DNA of 38,227 nucleotides from CAYUYV01 sp050331455 (GTDB taxonomy: Bacteria; Pseudomonadota; Alphaproteobacteria; JAJFIK01), in the NCBI GenBank assembly GCA_050331455.1, contig JBHJGV010000068.1, positions 1 through 38,227 of the forward strand. Direction: 5' to 3'. Each line of letters opens with the position of its first letter. Position 1 is the first letter of the stretch. The notes below the pieces were generated by a model. That model saw only the letters and a program-made list of their open reading frames with translations. It was not told the DNA's origin and made no database searches. Positions 15,433 to 24,285 of the stretch are shown here, one piece after another. Both the position numbers and the translations under genes were made by a program.

Positions 15433-17355
15433 CTACCGGCGAAAGCTGAAGGCCAGGACGCTGTCTCCGGTCTTGGTATCCATCAGGCTGCTGCCGCCGG
15501 CGGCGATGACCACGAAAGGCCGGCCACGCCAGACATAGCCCATGGGGCTTGCCTGGCCGCCCGCCGGCAGGCGGCCTTTCCAAATTTCTTCGCCGGTCTC
15601 GGCATCGAAGGCCCGCAGATACCGGTCCATGGTGGCGGCAATGAAAACGAGACCGCCCGCGGTGACCAGGGGGCCGCCGGCATTGGGCGTGCCCCAGTCG
15701 AAACGGAACCCGAGCGGTGCGAGATCCCGGGTCGAGCCCAGGACGCTTTGCCACAGGATGTGCCCCGTCTTGAGATCGATGGCGTGGAGCTGGCCCCAGG
15801 GCGGTGCATTGCAGGGCAGGCCCATGGGCGACATCAGGAGTTGGCGCACCGCAACGAGCGGGCGTCCCGGCACGTGCTCGATCTCGAGGGTCGGGTCGTC
15901 CGCCCGGGCCTTCTCAGCCGCATCCGGCGTCATCAGCGTGACCGTTTGGGCAAGACTGCTGGTGTTGATGAACAGACGGCCCCGGTCCCGGTCGATGGCG
16001 GCCCCGCCCCAATTGGCGCCCCCGCCGGTATACGGAAACAAGACCGTGCCCTGACGGCTGGGCGGCGTGAACAGACCCTTCGACTGCAATGTCCCAATCC
16101 GGTCCGCGCAGGCATTGCGATCCACGAATGTCACGCCCCAGGCATCGTCCGGACGCAGATGGGTCGGTGTCAGGGGCGGCGGCAAGGTGGGTAAAGGCTG
16201 CGTCGCTGCCTGAGGCGCGCTTGCCGGGTCCAGTGTGGGTACCGTGTGGTCTTCGATGGGAAACAAGGGCGCGCCGGTCTCCCGGTGGAAGACGAAGACA
16301 TGCCCGGTGCGGGCGGGCAGGACGACGGCCGGCACGGGGCGTCCGCTGCGCATCAGGGTGGTTAGCGTTGGCGTGGCCGGCAGGTCATAGGCCCACAGAT
16401 CATTGCGCACAATGGGCTGGCGCCAGACCGTTTCCCCGGTGCTGGCCCGCAACGCAAAGAGGGTGTTTGCGGCGGAAGAGGGGTTTTCACTGCGGGCAGG
16501 ATCATGGGCCACGGCGCGCCGGGGCGTGGGAGCGAAAAGCAGGTCGGCGGCTTCGTCTGCGGCGGGAGCGGTCCAGGCCAGGGCGAGGCGGTCCGCGGGA
16601 TCCGGCGACGATCCGGCGGCGGGATCGAAGGTCCAGACCGGTGCGCCGGTGCGCGTCTCGAAGGCGCGCAAGACCGGTCGGCCATTGACCGTTGCGGCTG
16701 CGATGATCCGGCCGCCAGCAACGACCGGCGGCGGCGGTGCGCGCAGGGCTTTCGGCGCGGTCCCCGTCGGGTCGGACAGATCGACCGTGCCCTGTCGACC
16801 GAAGCCGGGACAGGGCACACCCGACGCCTGATCGAGGGCGAGAAGGGCGGCGTCCTGCGTGACTGTAAAAATGCGCGCTGCGCAAAGCGTGTCCGCGGGA
16901 GCCTCGCCGGAGGCGGCTCCCGTGTGCCACGGGGTCACGCCGCGGCAGGAAAACCCGTCTTCCGGAGCCGCTTTGTTGCCAACGCCGGGATCGAAACGCC
17001 ACAAGAGGCGGCCCGTGCCCGGATCGAGGGCCTGGACCTCGTTATAGGGTGTGCACAGAAAAAGGCGGTCGCCGGCCAGAACGGGGGTTGTGTCGAATGC
17101 CACATCGACGTCGCTCTGCCGGGTGCGGCCGTTATGCCCGGTCTCGTGGCGCCAGACCTCGCGCAGATCGTCGGCCGTCCGGGGACGGAGCGTCGGGGCA
17201 TCCAGGTATCGCTCGCCCGACGCGCCGCCATTCACATGGGACCAGGTCGCGTCATCCGCCGAGGCGCCCGGCACTGCGGGGCCAAGGCCCAAAGCCAGCG
17301 CGAAAAGCAATACCCCGGCGCGGGCGCGCCGGACGGTGTGCAGGGGGTGTGTCAC
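15433..17355 (-). CDS. PQQ-dependent dehydrogenase, quinoprotein glucose dehydrogenase-like, soluble form
   Basis: The 640-residue product has a signal peptide (AGVLLFALALGLGPAVPGASA) and an eight-bladed propeller of the membrane glucose dehydrogenase type, without that enzyme's five-helix membrane domain. Family segments are WSHVNGGASGERY (37-50), FDTTPVLAGDRLFLCTPYN (87-105), DLWAYDLPATPTL (319-331), GGGANWGGAAID (444-455), and WGTPNAGGPLVTAGGLVF with AAGGSSLMDTKTGDSVLAF near the end. Such enzymes oxidise sugars or alcohols in the periplasm and feed electrons to the respiratory chain. Positions usually His (here Tyr104), Asp (Ala322) and Lys (Arg349) appear substituted, so the substrate is unlikely to be glucose and activity is uncertain. 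The start is GTG at 17355. The gene lies 24 bases after the zeta gene and 45 bases before ydbH. Confidence 0.87.
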   Translation of the reverse strand: MTHPLHTVRRARAGVLLFALALGLGPAVPGASADDATWSHVNGGASGERYLDAPTLRPRTADDLREVWRHETGHNGRTRQSDVDVAFDTTPVLAGDRLFLCTPYNEVQALDPGTGRLLWRFDPGVGNKAAPEDGFSCRGVTPWHTGAASGEAPADTLCAARIFTVTQDAALLALDQASGVPCPGFGRQGTVDLSDPTGTAPKALRAPPPPVVAGGRIIAAATVNGRPVLRAFETRTGAPVWTFDPAAGSSPDPADRLALAWTAPAADEAADLLFAPTPRRAVAHDPARSENPSSAANTLFALRASTGETVWRQPIVRNDLWAYDLPATPTLTTLMRSGRPVPAVVLPARTGHVFVFHRETGAPLFPIEDHTVPTLDPASAPQAATQPLPTLPPPLTPTHLRPDDAWGVTFVDRNACADRIGTLQSKGLFTPPSRQGTVLFPYTGGGANWGGAAIDRDRGRLFINTSSLAQTVTLMTPDAAEKARADDPTLEIEHVPGRPLVAVRQLLMSPMGLPCNAPPWGQLHAIDLKTGHILWQSVLGSTRDLAPLGFRFDWGTPNAGGPLVTAGGLVFIAATMDRYLRAFDAETGEEIWKGRLPAGGQASPMGYVWRGRPFVVIAAGGSSLMDTKTGDSVLAFSFRR

Positions 17356-17379
17356 GGCGCGCGACCCACGGTCTTGCGC

Positions 17380-17706
17380 TCACTCCTGCTGGATTTCCTC
17401 GAGGGCATCGACCAGAAGCTCCTCAAGGGTCCGGCGGATTTGGTGATCGGACACGGACACGTTCTTGGCGTCGAAATCCGACCGCAGCTTGCGGAAAATG
17501 TCCTCATCGCCCGGTTCGACAAAGTCCACCTTGATGATAGCCTGCGCGTAGGTTTGGGCGTCGGCGCCCGCAAGGCCCATCATGCCGGCGGCCCACAGGC
17601 CAACCTTTTTGTTGCGCCGCGCACGGGCCTTGAAGGCCAGTTCCTGGTCGTGGGCGAATTTCGCTTCCGCAGCCTGCTTGCGCTCCTCGAACGACGATGT
17701 CGACAT
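17380..17706 (-). CDS. ATPase inhibitor subunit zeta (DUF1476)
   Basis: The 108-residue protein matches the DUF1476 family from end to end. It has FEERKQAAEAKFAHDQEL at the N-terminus, where the inhibitory helix lies, then FKARARRNKKVGLWAAGMMGL, and a C-terminal helical bundle (YAQAIIKVDFVEPGDEDIFRKL). In Paracoccus and relatives this subunit binds F1 ATP synthase and blocks ATP hydrolysis in one direction. It is restricted to alphaproteobacteria, which gives the best taxonomic marker in the window. GGGAGGAG precedes the ATG. It is the first gene of the leftward run that includes the PQQ enzyme and ydbH, though it may have its own transcript. Confidence 0.93.
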   Translation of the reverse strand: MSTSSFEERKQAAEAKFAHDQELAFKARARRNKKVGLWAAGMMGLAGADAQTYAQAIIKVDFVEPGDEDIFRKLRSDFDAKNVSVSDHQIRRTLEELLVDALEEIQQE

Positions 17707-18007
17707 CTCTCGTCTCCTCCCACATCCGGCAGTCTGTCGCCGGCGCCGCGGCGATCACATTTCCTACCATCGCATACTGGCCCGGATCCCTTAAGGCGGA
17801 AAACGACGGTCCGGGCCGCAGGATACCGGACGTCACGTGTCCTTGCGGTTGCTTACTGGGGGAAGGCCATGATTTCAATGCGAAAGACGAAGAATGGCGC
17901 CGCCGGCGGTCCGAGTCCTTCCCGGCGACGCCGCTCTCGAAAAATTGCGGTTCAGGTGTCCGGGCAAACATGGCAAGGAAACCACACCTCGAGTGTGGAG
18001 AGTGCCC
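17707..18007. other. Divergent intergenic region between zeta and MFS genes
   Basis: These 301 bases separate two divergent genes and must contain both promoters. I see no convincing -35/-10 pair. Six-base arms (17982-17987 and 17993-17998) could form a hairpin whose right arm touches the GGAGAG ribosome site of the MFS gene. No credible small gene was found. Confidence 0.5.
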
Positions 18008-19216
18008 GTGAGCAGCGTTCCGGCGGCCCCATCTTGTCAAACCCGACGTGCCAGCGACAGCGGAGACCTGAAGCGCGGGAGCGTGCTCGGGCTGATCAGC
18101 TTCCTGACGCTCGTGGATCTGTTCGCTGCCCAGGCCATGCTGCCCGATCTGGCCCAGGCCTTCGGCGTGGACGCGGCCGCCATGGGCGCTGCGGCCAATG
18201 CCAGCACCTTTGGCATGGCGGTGGCCGGACTGGCGGTTGCGTTTCTCGCCCGGCGGATCAGCCGGCGCCATGGGATCTGGATTGCCCTGGCCCTGCTCGC
18301 GATCCCCACGACCCTGCTGGCGACCACGGACGATCTGACGACCTTCACCCTGCTGCGCATTGCGCAGGGCCTGTGCATGTCCGCCGCGTTTACCCTCACC
18401 ATGGCCTATCTCGCCGAAGAATGTACGCCGCGCCAGGCCGCCGGCGCCCTTGCCGCCTATATCACCGGCAATGTGGCCAGCAACCTGTTCGGGCGCCTGA
18501 TGGCGGCCAATCTGGTGGGCTTTTTCGACATTGCGACGAGTTTTTATGTCTTCGCCGCGCTCAATCTGTGCGGTGCCGCGCTCGCTTTCTGGTTCATCCG
18601 CCCCAGCATGCAGCGCAAGACGAGCGGCATGGCGCCGGAGCCCGTTCTGAGGATCTGGCAGACCCATTTCCGCACGCCCGGACTGCCCTCCGGCTTTGCC
18701 ATCGGTTTTTTCATTCTGTTCGCCTTTCTTGGTGTTTTTACCTATGTGAATTTTGTTCTGGTGGACCGGTTTGCGCTCTCGGCAGGGGCGCTTGGGCTTG
18801 TCTATTTCGTTTTCCTGCCGTCCATGGTGACCACCCTCCTGGCCGGTCCCATCGCTCTGCGGATCGGCGTGCGCCCCGCCATCGGCGCCGGCATTCTGGC
18901 AGCGGCGCTCGGGCTTGCGCTCACGCTGGCGCCGTCCCTCGCGGCCGTGCTTGTGGGCCTTGCCCTTGTTGGGGCCGGAACGTTCTTCGCCCAGGCCGCG
19001 ACGACCGGTTTCATCAGCGCCACAGCGGTTGCCGACCGGGCCTCGGCGAGCGGCCTTTATCTCACCGCCTACTATCTCGGCGGCCTGATCGGGAGCTATA
19101 TCCTCGGTATCGTGTTTACCCGGTACGGCTGGCCCGCCTGTGTGGCCGGCGTGGGCGCCAGCCTCGCATTGATCTTGGGCCTGATCATCCGCCTTCCCCG
19201 TGCAGCCCATCCATAA
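18008..19216 (+). CDS. Major facilitator superfamily transporter
   Basis: The 402-residue product has about twelve hydrophobic helices in two halves. The loop between helices 2 and 3 carries the ARRISRRHGIW form of the MFS Arg-rich motif, and the central loop (PSMQRKTSGMAPEPVLRIW) parts the halves. DLFAAQAMLPDLAQAFGV and ANASTFGMAVAGLAVAFLA at the start resemble YnfM/drug-efflux-type proteins. The substrate is not predictable. I chose GTG at 18008 because GGAGAG lies six bases upstream; longer frames have no ribosome site and add a charged, non-conserved leader. The gene is divergent from zeta and 51 bases before the hydroxybutyrate dehydrogenase gene. Confidence 0.87.
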   Translation: MSSVPAAPSCQTRRASDSGDLKRGSVLGLISFLTLVDLFAAQAMLPDLAQAFGVDAAAMGAAANASTFGMAVAGLAVAFLARRISRRHGIWIALALLAIPTTLLATTDDLTTFTLLRIAQGLCMSAAFTLTMAYLAEECTPRQAAGALAAYITGNVASNLFGRLMAANLVGFFDIATSFYVFAALNLCGAALAFWFIRPSMQRKTSGMAPEPVLRIWQTHFRTPGLPSGFAIGFFILFAFLGVFTYVNFVLVDRFALSAGALGLVYFVFLPSMVTTLLAGPIALRIGVRPAIGAGILAAALGLALTLAPSLAAVLVGLALVGAGTFFAQAATTGFISATAVADRASASGLYLTAYYLGGLIGSYILGIVFTRYGWPACVAGVGASLALILGLIIRLPRAAHP

Positions 19217-19267
19217 CAGGCCGGCGGTGCCCTTGGGCGTCGGCCCATGACCCTTTGGAGTGAGACT

Positions 19268-20053
19268 ATGAACAGAGAAAGACGTGTTGCCCTTGTCACC
19301 GGATCCACCAGCGGGATCGGGCTGGGCGTTGCCGAGGCCTTCGCCGCCGCCGGCGTCGACCTGGTGCTGAACGGGTTCGGCGATGCGGAGGAAATCGAGG
19401 CGATCCGTTCCCGCCTGGAAAAGGAACACGACGTCAAGGTGATCTATTCGGGGGCAGACCTGACCAAGGTCGACCAGATCGAGGCCATGATCAAACTGGC
19501 CCGGGACACCTTCGGCGCCGTGGACATCATGGTGAACAATGCCGGGATCCAACACGTATCCCCCATCGAAGATTTTCCCGTCGAGAAGTGGGATTTCATC
19601 ATTCAACTCAATCTGACGGCGGCTTTCCACACCACCCGCCTTGTGTTTGCCGACATGAAGGCCCAGCGCTATGGCCGGATCATCAATGTCGCCTCGGCCC
19701 ACGGATTGGTGGCCTCGCCCTTCAAGTCGGCCTATGTGGCGGCCAAGCACGGCATTCTGGGCCTGACCAAGACCATCGCCCTTGAAGGCGCCGAACATGG
19801 CGTGACCGCCAACGCGATCTGCCCCGGCTATGTGCTGACGCCCCTCGTTGAGAAGCAGATTCCGGATACGGCCAAGGCCCGGGGCATCACGGAAGAAGAG
19901 GTCAAGCGCGACGTTTTGCTTGCGGCCCAGCCCACCAAGGACTTCGTGACCGTGGAACAGATCGGCGCCCTGGCGGTCCTTCTGGCCTCGGCCGAGGGTG
20001 CGCAGATCAATGGGGCGGCGTTGCCCATCGACGGCGGCTGGACGGCCCAGTAG
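19268..20053 (+). CDS. bdhA: 3-hydroxybutyrate dehydrogenase
   Basis: The 261-residue SDR enzyme oxidises (R)-3-hydroxybutyrate to acetoacetate with NAD+, a step in use of polyhydroxybutyrate or ketone bodies. It has the cofactor motif TGSTSGIGLG (11-20), NNAGIQHVSPIEDFP, the catalytic Ser in NVASAHG, Tyr156 and Lys160 in SAYVAAKHG, and the family's CPGYVLTPLVEKQI and DGGWTAQ end. The length equals that of known enzymes. GGAG precedes the ATG at 19268; an upstream in-frame ATG at 19247 would add seven unrelated residues. The patatin-like gene follows after 75 bases on the same strand, a pairing I know from other proteobacteria. Confidence 0.93.
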   Translation: MNRERRVALVTGSTSGIGLGVAEAFAAAGVDLVLNGFGDAEEIEAIRSRLEKEHDVKVIYSGADLTKVDQIEAMIKLARDTFGAVDIMVNNAGIQHVSPIEDFPVEKWDFIIQLNLTAAFHTTRLVFADMKAQRYGRIINVASAHGLVASPFKSAYVAAKHGILGLTKTIALEGAEHGVTANAICPGYVLTPLVEKQIPDTAKARGITEEEVKRDVLLAAQPTKDFVTVEQIGALAVLLASAEGAQINGAALPIDGGWTAQ

Positions 20054-20128
20054 GCTCGGCCAACGCCTTGCATGGCCCGCATCCTGCGGATCATGGGCTG
20101 CGGAAACCGCGACGGGGAGAAACGGTTC

Positions 20129-21238
20129 ATGGTGAAGAGCATCAATCTTGCACTGCAGGGAGGCGGCTCCCACGGTGCCTTCACCTGGGGCGTCCTCGAC
20201 CGGATCCTGGAAGACGAGCGGCTGGAGATCGAAGCGGTCTCCGGTGCGTCGGCCGGGGCGATGAACGCGGTGGTTCTGGCCGAGGGCCTCGCCCATGGCG
20301 ACCGGCGCAATGCCCGGGACACCCTGGCCCGGTTCTGGAACGGCATCGCGGATGCCGCCGTGTCGAGCCCCATCCGGCGCTCCCCCGTCGACCAGATGAT
20401 GGGCAGCTGGAGCCTGGACAGCTCGCCGTCCTATCTGTGGTTCGACCTCCTCTCCCGCGTGGTCAGCCCCTACGACCTCAATCCCTTCGACGTTAATCCG
20501 CTCCGGGATGTTCTCGAAAAGCATGTGAATTTCAAGGCCGTCTGCCACTGTGAGCGCGTGAAGGTCTTTGTTTCGGCCACGAATGTGGAGACCGGGCGCG
20601 TCAAGGTGTTCAACCAGACTGAGCTGACCTCGGAGCATGTGCTGGCTTCCGCCTGCCTGCCGCTCCTGCACAAGGCCATCTGGATCGACGAGACACCCTA
20701 TTGGGACGGGGGATTCACCGGCAACCCGCCCCTGTGGCCCCTGTTCGATCACTCCTCCGCCGACGATGTGATTATTGTCCAGATCAACCCTTTCACGCGC
20801 CCGGGCGCGCCCCGGGCCGCCCGGGACATCGTCAATAGGCTGAACGAGATCACCTTCAACACCTCGCTGCTGCAGGAGTTGCGGGCCGTAGATTTTGTCA
20901 CCCGTCTGATGGATGCGGGCCGGCTGGACGGCACTGGCTATCGCCGGGTGCTGCCCCACATGATCCAGGACGAGCCGTTCCTCAGCTCATTAGGCGCCTC
21001 CTCGAAGATGAACGCGGAAAAAGCTTTCTTGACCCTGCTCTTCGACAAAGGGCGCAATGCGGCCGATGTCTGGCTCCGTCAGCATTTCGACGATCTGGGC
21101 GCGCGCCCATCCATCGATATCCGAAAACTGTTCGATGGGGACGAGCACGCCCTCGACGGGGCCCGCATCGAGCGCCAGGCCCGGTTCCAACAGGAAGATG
21201 GCGCGGCGCCGGAGGCCGGCCCGCCTGAAACGACCTGA
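20129..21238 (+). CDS. Patatin-like phospholipase/esterase
   Basis: The 369-residue product has the patatin motifs. The oxyanion-hole GGGSHGAF is at residues 11-18, the nucleophile elbow GASAG has Ser41, and the catalytic Asp193 is in DGGFTGNPP, giving a Ser-Asp dyad. The family hydrolyses acyl esters of lipids. The 3-hydroxybutyrate dehydrogenase gene just upstream suggests a link to hydroxybutyrate polymer or lipid turnover, but that is inference. The start at 20129 has GGGGAG eight bases upstream; an in-frame ATG at 20072 would add 19 residues in front of the conserved opening. There is no signal peptide, so the protein is probably cytoplasmic. A DoxX gene starts 38 bases later. Confidence 0.9.
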   Translation: MVKSINLALQGGGSHGAFTWGVLDRILEDERLEIEAVSGASAGAMNAVVLAEGLAHGDRRNARDTLARFWNGIADAAVSSPIRRSPVDQMMGSWSLDSSPSYLWFDLLSRVVSPYDLNPFDVNPLRDVLEKHVNFKAVCHCERVKVFVSATNVETGRVKVFNQTELTSEHVLASACLPLLHKAIWIDETPYWDGGFTGNPPLWPLFDHSSADDVIIVQINPFTRPGAPRAARDIVNRLNEITFNTSLLQELRAVDFVTRLMDAGRLDGTGYRRVLPHMIQDEPFLSSLGASSKMNAEKAFLTLLFDKGRNAADVWLRQHFDDLGARPSIDIRKLFDGDEHALDGARIERQARFQQEDGAAPEAGPPETT

Positions 21239-21276
21239 GAAGCGGGTTTTGAGAGATAATAATTGGCGGACGCGTC

Positions 21277-21702
21277 ATGGTATCAGCACTGAGCATTTTT
21301 GCGGGACGGTTTCTGCTCGGACTGTATTTCATTCTGCCGGGCCTGTTGAAGGTCATGGCGCCCGAGGCGACCATCGCCTACATGCAGAGCCACGCCATCG
21401 CGTTCGCACCGCTCCTGATGTGGATCGCGGCGGCGACGAACATTCTCGGCGGCCTCCTGCTGATGGCAGGGCGCCATGTGAAACTCGTGGCCTATGGCTT
21501 CGTCGTCTATGTGCTGCTGGTCAATGTCATGCTGCACGATTTCTGGACCATGACCGGTGACGGCGTCGCCCATGAGCGGCAAAACTTCATCAAGAACCTG
21601 GCCATTCTCGCCGGTCTCCTGGTGCTCGCGGGCCACGCGCCGGCCCGCAATCCGTTCACGAAGGATTGGTGGCGCGGCGACAGCGCGCTGCGGTCGCGGT
21701 GA
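21277..21702 (+). CDS. DoxX-family membrane protein
   Basis: The 141-residue product has four predicted transmembrane helices and the DoxX layout. FAGRFLLGLYFILPGLLKV opens it, then MWIAAATNILGGLLLMAGR, VYVLLVNVMLHDFW and NFIKNLAILAGLLVLAGH. DoxX proteins are small inner-membrane proteins, some tied to sulfur or redox stress; the role of this one is unknown. It follows the patatin gene by 38 bases. No clear Shine-Dalgarno precedes the ATG, and an AT-rich GATAATAAT stretch lies just upstream. Confidence 0.87.
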   Translation: MVSALSIFAGRFLLGLYFILPGLLKVMAPEATIAYMQSHAIAFAPLLMWIAAATNILGGLLLMAGRHVKLVAYGFVVYVLLVNVMLHDFWTMTGDGVAHERQNFIKNLAILAGLLVLAGHAPARNPFTKDWWRGDSALRSR

Positions 21703-21721
21703 GGTTAATCTCGGTGGCCCC

Positions 21722-21748
21722 CGTCCGGCGGGTTTAATCCACCGGACG
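21722..21748. other. Hairpin between convergent doxX and carboxylesterase genes
   Basis: Seven-base arms (21722-21728 and 21742-21748) flank a 13-base centre in the 75-base gap between two convergent stops. It may act as a shared terminator, but neither strand has a T tract. Confidence 0.45.
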
Positions 21749-21777
21749 CGTCGGTTCCGGGATCCGGATCGAAGCAG

Positions 21778-23481
21778 TTACCGGCCGTCGATGCGATCCA
21801 CATCTTCAAGAATGTCTCGCAGGGCCTTCTCCTGAATATCGAATTTCTCCTTGCGGACCCTCGAAAGGACGGTGATCCGGCGGTCGAGATTGAGCCATTC
21901 GTCCTTCGCCGGATCATAAGCGGGCCAGGTCATGAGACCGTCAATATTCGGATTGCCCGTTTTGGCGAACTGGGTCCAGAAGCGGCCCATCACATCCGTC
22001 AGGGCTCGGTCCTTGTCGTCCGCCACGAACACGCCGCCATGGGTGTCGAACACGAAGGGGATTTCCGAGGCGTGGAAGGCGCCCGCCGTCTGGCCCTTGC
22101 GGGGCGGCACACGAGTGAAGAAATAGCCGTAGAAGGCGCGCCCCTCGGCCACATGCTCCCTGGCCAGAAAGCGGGTGGGCACGCCGAACACATCGTCGCC
22201 GATCATGTCCACCGAGCCGCGAACGAAGGATGTCGGATCATCCATGCCGTAAAGCGCGGCAAGCCGAGTGCCACCCGCGTCGCCGTAAAGGTCCCGCAAG
22301 GCGGCGAGGCGATCGGCCTGGTTCGTGGGAAACGGTTGGCGAAAGCGAGTCGGCGTGCCGATGAAAGGGTAGAGCAGGGAGCCCTCATCGGCGTTGAAGC
22401 CGCCAAGGATCGCAATATCCGGCGTCTCGCCGTCCCGGATCGCCAGACCGATGGCCCGGGGCAGAACCGCGCCGTCGATCACCGGCAGGAAAGTGCGCGA
22501 CAGGTCCCGCCGCTCCGCGGCCCGGTCCAACAATGCGTCCACGGACACCGCCCGCAGAGCCTCGGGCGTCGCTTCACCGTCCACCAGCGGGGCCATGAAT
22601 TCGGTGCCGATGGCCTCACCGCTGCGCACGCCGAGCCGCGAGATTTTCAGGTGACGGATGTTCCCCGAGCTGACACCGCTCTGCAAAATGGCTTTGTCGT
22701 AGAGCCCATGGGAGGCGGGTGCGGCCATCAGTTCCGTGACCGACTGGGCGCCGGCCGACTCGCCGAAGATGAGGACATTGTCCGGGTCGCCGCCAAAGGC
22801 TGCGATGTTGTCCCGGATCCATTCCAGGGCCGCGATCTGGTCCATCAGGCCGTAATTGCCGGAGGCCTTGTCCGGATTTTCCGCGCTCAAGGCGGGATGG
22901 GCCATATAACCGAGGGCCCCGAGCCGGTAATTCACGGTCACCAGAACAACACCCTGCTTTACGAGCGTGTTGGACTGGTAGAGCGGGTTCGCGCCGGTGC
23001 CGTTCTGGTGCGCGCCGCCATGGATCCAGACCATCACGGGCTGGAGAGGCTCACCGCCCGCATTCCCCGTACGGATGTTCAGGGTGAGGCAGTCCTCGCT
23101 CTCCTCAAGCGGTGTGGCGGTCTTGGCAGCCTCGGCGAGGGCCTTCCGTTCGGCTTCCGTGAGCCCGACCCGCTGGGCCATGAGCTGACCATAGGCGTTC
23201 GAGCCCCGACTCTGGGGACATTGGGCCCCGAACGCAGTGGCATCGAACGGGCTTTCCAGCGCGGCCGCCGGCTGCGGTGCCGTCCAACGCAGCGGCCCCA
23301 CCGGGGGCGCGGCGAAGGGCAGGCCGTTGAAGGTGACGATCTCCTCGTCATCCGTTTTGGCGCCGATGATCGTGCCGAGCGGCGTATTGAGCGGCACGCC
23401 GTGATCGTCGGCGCAGACGGGCGTCAGCGGCGCCGCCAGGGCCGCCGCGAGGGCCAGAGCGAGTGGTGCCAGTCTCTTCAT
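21778..23481 (-). CDS. Type-B carboxylesterase, exported
   Basis: The 567-residue product has a signal peptide (APLALALAAALAAPLTPVCA) and the alpha/beta-hydrolase type-B fold. The oxyanion segment VWIHGGAHQNG is at 152-161, the nucleophile Ser242 lies in GESAGAQS, the acid Glu366 in NADEGSLL, and His470 in GAFHASEIPFVFD. EDCLTLNIRTG and the N-terminal FNGLPFAAPPVGPLRW are also typical. The family includes p-nitrobenzyl esterases; the natural ester is unknown, and the enzyme would act in the periplasm or outside. AGGAGGAGACGGC precedes the ATG. The gene is convergent with doxX. Confidence 0.92.
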   Translation of the reverse strand: MKRLAPLALALAAALAAPLTPVCADDHGVPLNTPLGTIIGAKTDDEEIVTFNGLPFAAPPVGPLRWTAPQPAAALESPFDATAFGAQCPQSRGSNAYGQLMAQRVGLTEAERKALAEAAKTATPLEESEDCLTLNIRTGNAGGEPLQPVMVWIHGGAHQNGTGANPLYQSNTLVKQGVVLVTVNYRLGALGYMAHPALSAENPDKASGNYGLMDQIAALEWIRDNIAAFGGDPDNVLIFGESAGAQSVTELMAAPASHGLYDKAILQSGVSSGNIRHLKISRLGVRSGEAIGTEFMAPLVDGEATPEALRAVSVDALLDRAAERRDLSRTFLPVIDGAVLPRAIGLAIRDGETPDIAILGGFNADEGSLLYPFIGTPTRFRQPFPTNQADRLAALRDLYGDAGGTRLAALYGMDDPTSFVRGSVDMIGDDVFGVPTRFLAREHVAEGRAFYGYFFTRVPPRKGQTAGAFHASEIPFVFDTHGGVFVADDKDRALTDVMGRFWTQFAKTGNPNIDGLMTWPAYDPAKDEWLNLDRRITVLSRVRKEKFDIQEKALRDILEDVDRIDGR

Positions 23482-23641
23482 GCCGTCTCCTCCTGTGGTG
23501 CCGGCCCCTCAGGCGCGGCAATCCTTATCGGGATGTTGCCCAGGCGGACGACCGGCCGGTGTGCCGGTGGCCGATCCGACCCGCCGGGGATCTTCCAGCC
23601 TGCCAGAGCGTAACCCAAGCGGCAGGCCTTCGAAAACCGGA

Positions 23642-24166
23642 TCAGGCTTGAACCGCCACCGTCCCGCGCGGCGGGTAATCCCGCTCCTTGATGAAGGTGA
23701 GGGCGCGCAGCATGTCCGCGAAGGCGGGCCGGCCGAAGGGTTGGGTCTGGATCGACGCGTAATAGAGCGTGCCGTCGGGGCGCACGGTGAACAGGCCGGG
23801 CTCGACGAACAGCCGCGTTTCCTTCTCGGAAATCGCTTCGGAGACGAACAGGCCCCAGGCGCCCGCTTGATCGGTCGGAAAATCAAAGCCGACAGGGATG
23901 TCTGGAATGTCCCAGGTCTCGCTGGTTTCCCGGGCCCGGTCCTCCGGGTCTGAACTGACGGCGATGGGGTTGATGCCCAGGGCGCGGAAATCCGGCAGCA
24001 GCTTTTGCAGGCTGTTCAGATAGGTCTTGCAGATCGGACAGTGCAGGCCGCGATAGAACACGATCATGGTCATAAAATCAGGCCGCTGGGCCGACAAGGT
24101 CCACCGCGTGCCGATGGTGAGCGGCAGGCTCAGCTCAGGGGCGGGTGTTCCGGGCAAGGTGGGCAT
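23642..24166 (-). CDS. Peroxiredoxin-like (AhpC/TSA family) protein
   Basis: The 174-residue cytoplasmic protein has a thioredoxin fold with a redox Cys43-Pro-Ile-Cys46 pair in FYRGLHCPICKTYL. It continues with LRGINPIAVSSDPE-like and FDFPTDQAGAWGLFVS segments and the VRPDGTLYYASIQTQPF end typical of the peroxiredoxin-like AhpC/TSA group. A role in reducing peroxides or disulfides is likely from the family, but partners are not visible. The start is either ATG at 24166 or GTG at 24178; neither has a strong ribosome site, and I chose the ATG. The gene stands alone between the RNase R and carboxylesterase genes, all on the reverse strand. Confidence 0.83.
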   Translation of the reverse strand: MPTLPGTPAPELSLPLTIGTRWTLSAQRPDFMTMIVFYRGLHCPICKTYLNSLQKLLPDFRALGINPIAVSSDPEDRARETSETWDIPDIPVGFDFPTDQAGAWGLFVSEAISEKETRLFVEPGLFTVRPDGTLYYASIQTQPFGRPAFADMLRALTFIKERDYPPRGTVAVQA

Positions 24167-24285
24167 GGCAAAATCCACTTCGTGATTTCAAGGTCGGGTT
24201 GATGCAGCGTGGGGTGAGGTTTGTCCCTCCGGCACAACGGTATGGTGATCTGTCGTCTGATCAACAGGATCCCCATGCCGGAAGA

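Noticed and set aside
16504..19263. A forward open frame of about 920 codons across the PQQ enzyme, zeta and MFS genes
   Set aside because: Its composition is Arg/Gly-rich and it crosses three well-supported genes in other frames or strands.
17504..20959. A reverse-strand open frame of about 1150 codons opposite the MFS, bdhA and patatin genes
   Set aside because: It has no family features, is rich in Gly, Arg, His and Gln, and lies opposite genes with clear motifs. It is a by-product of high-GC codon use.
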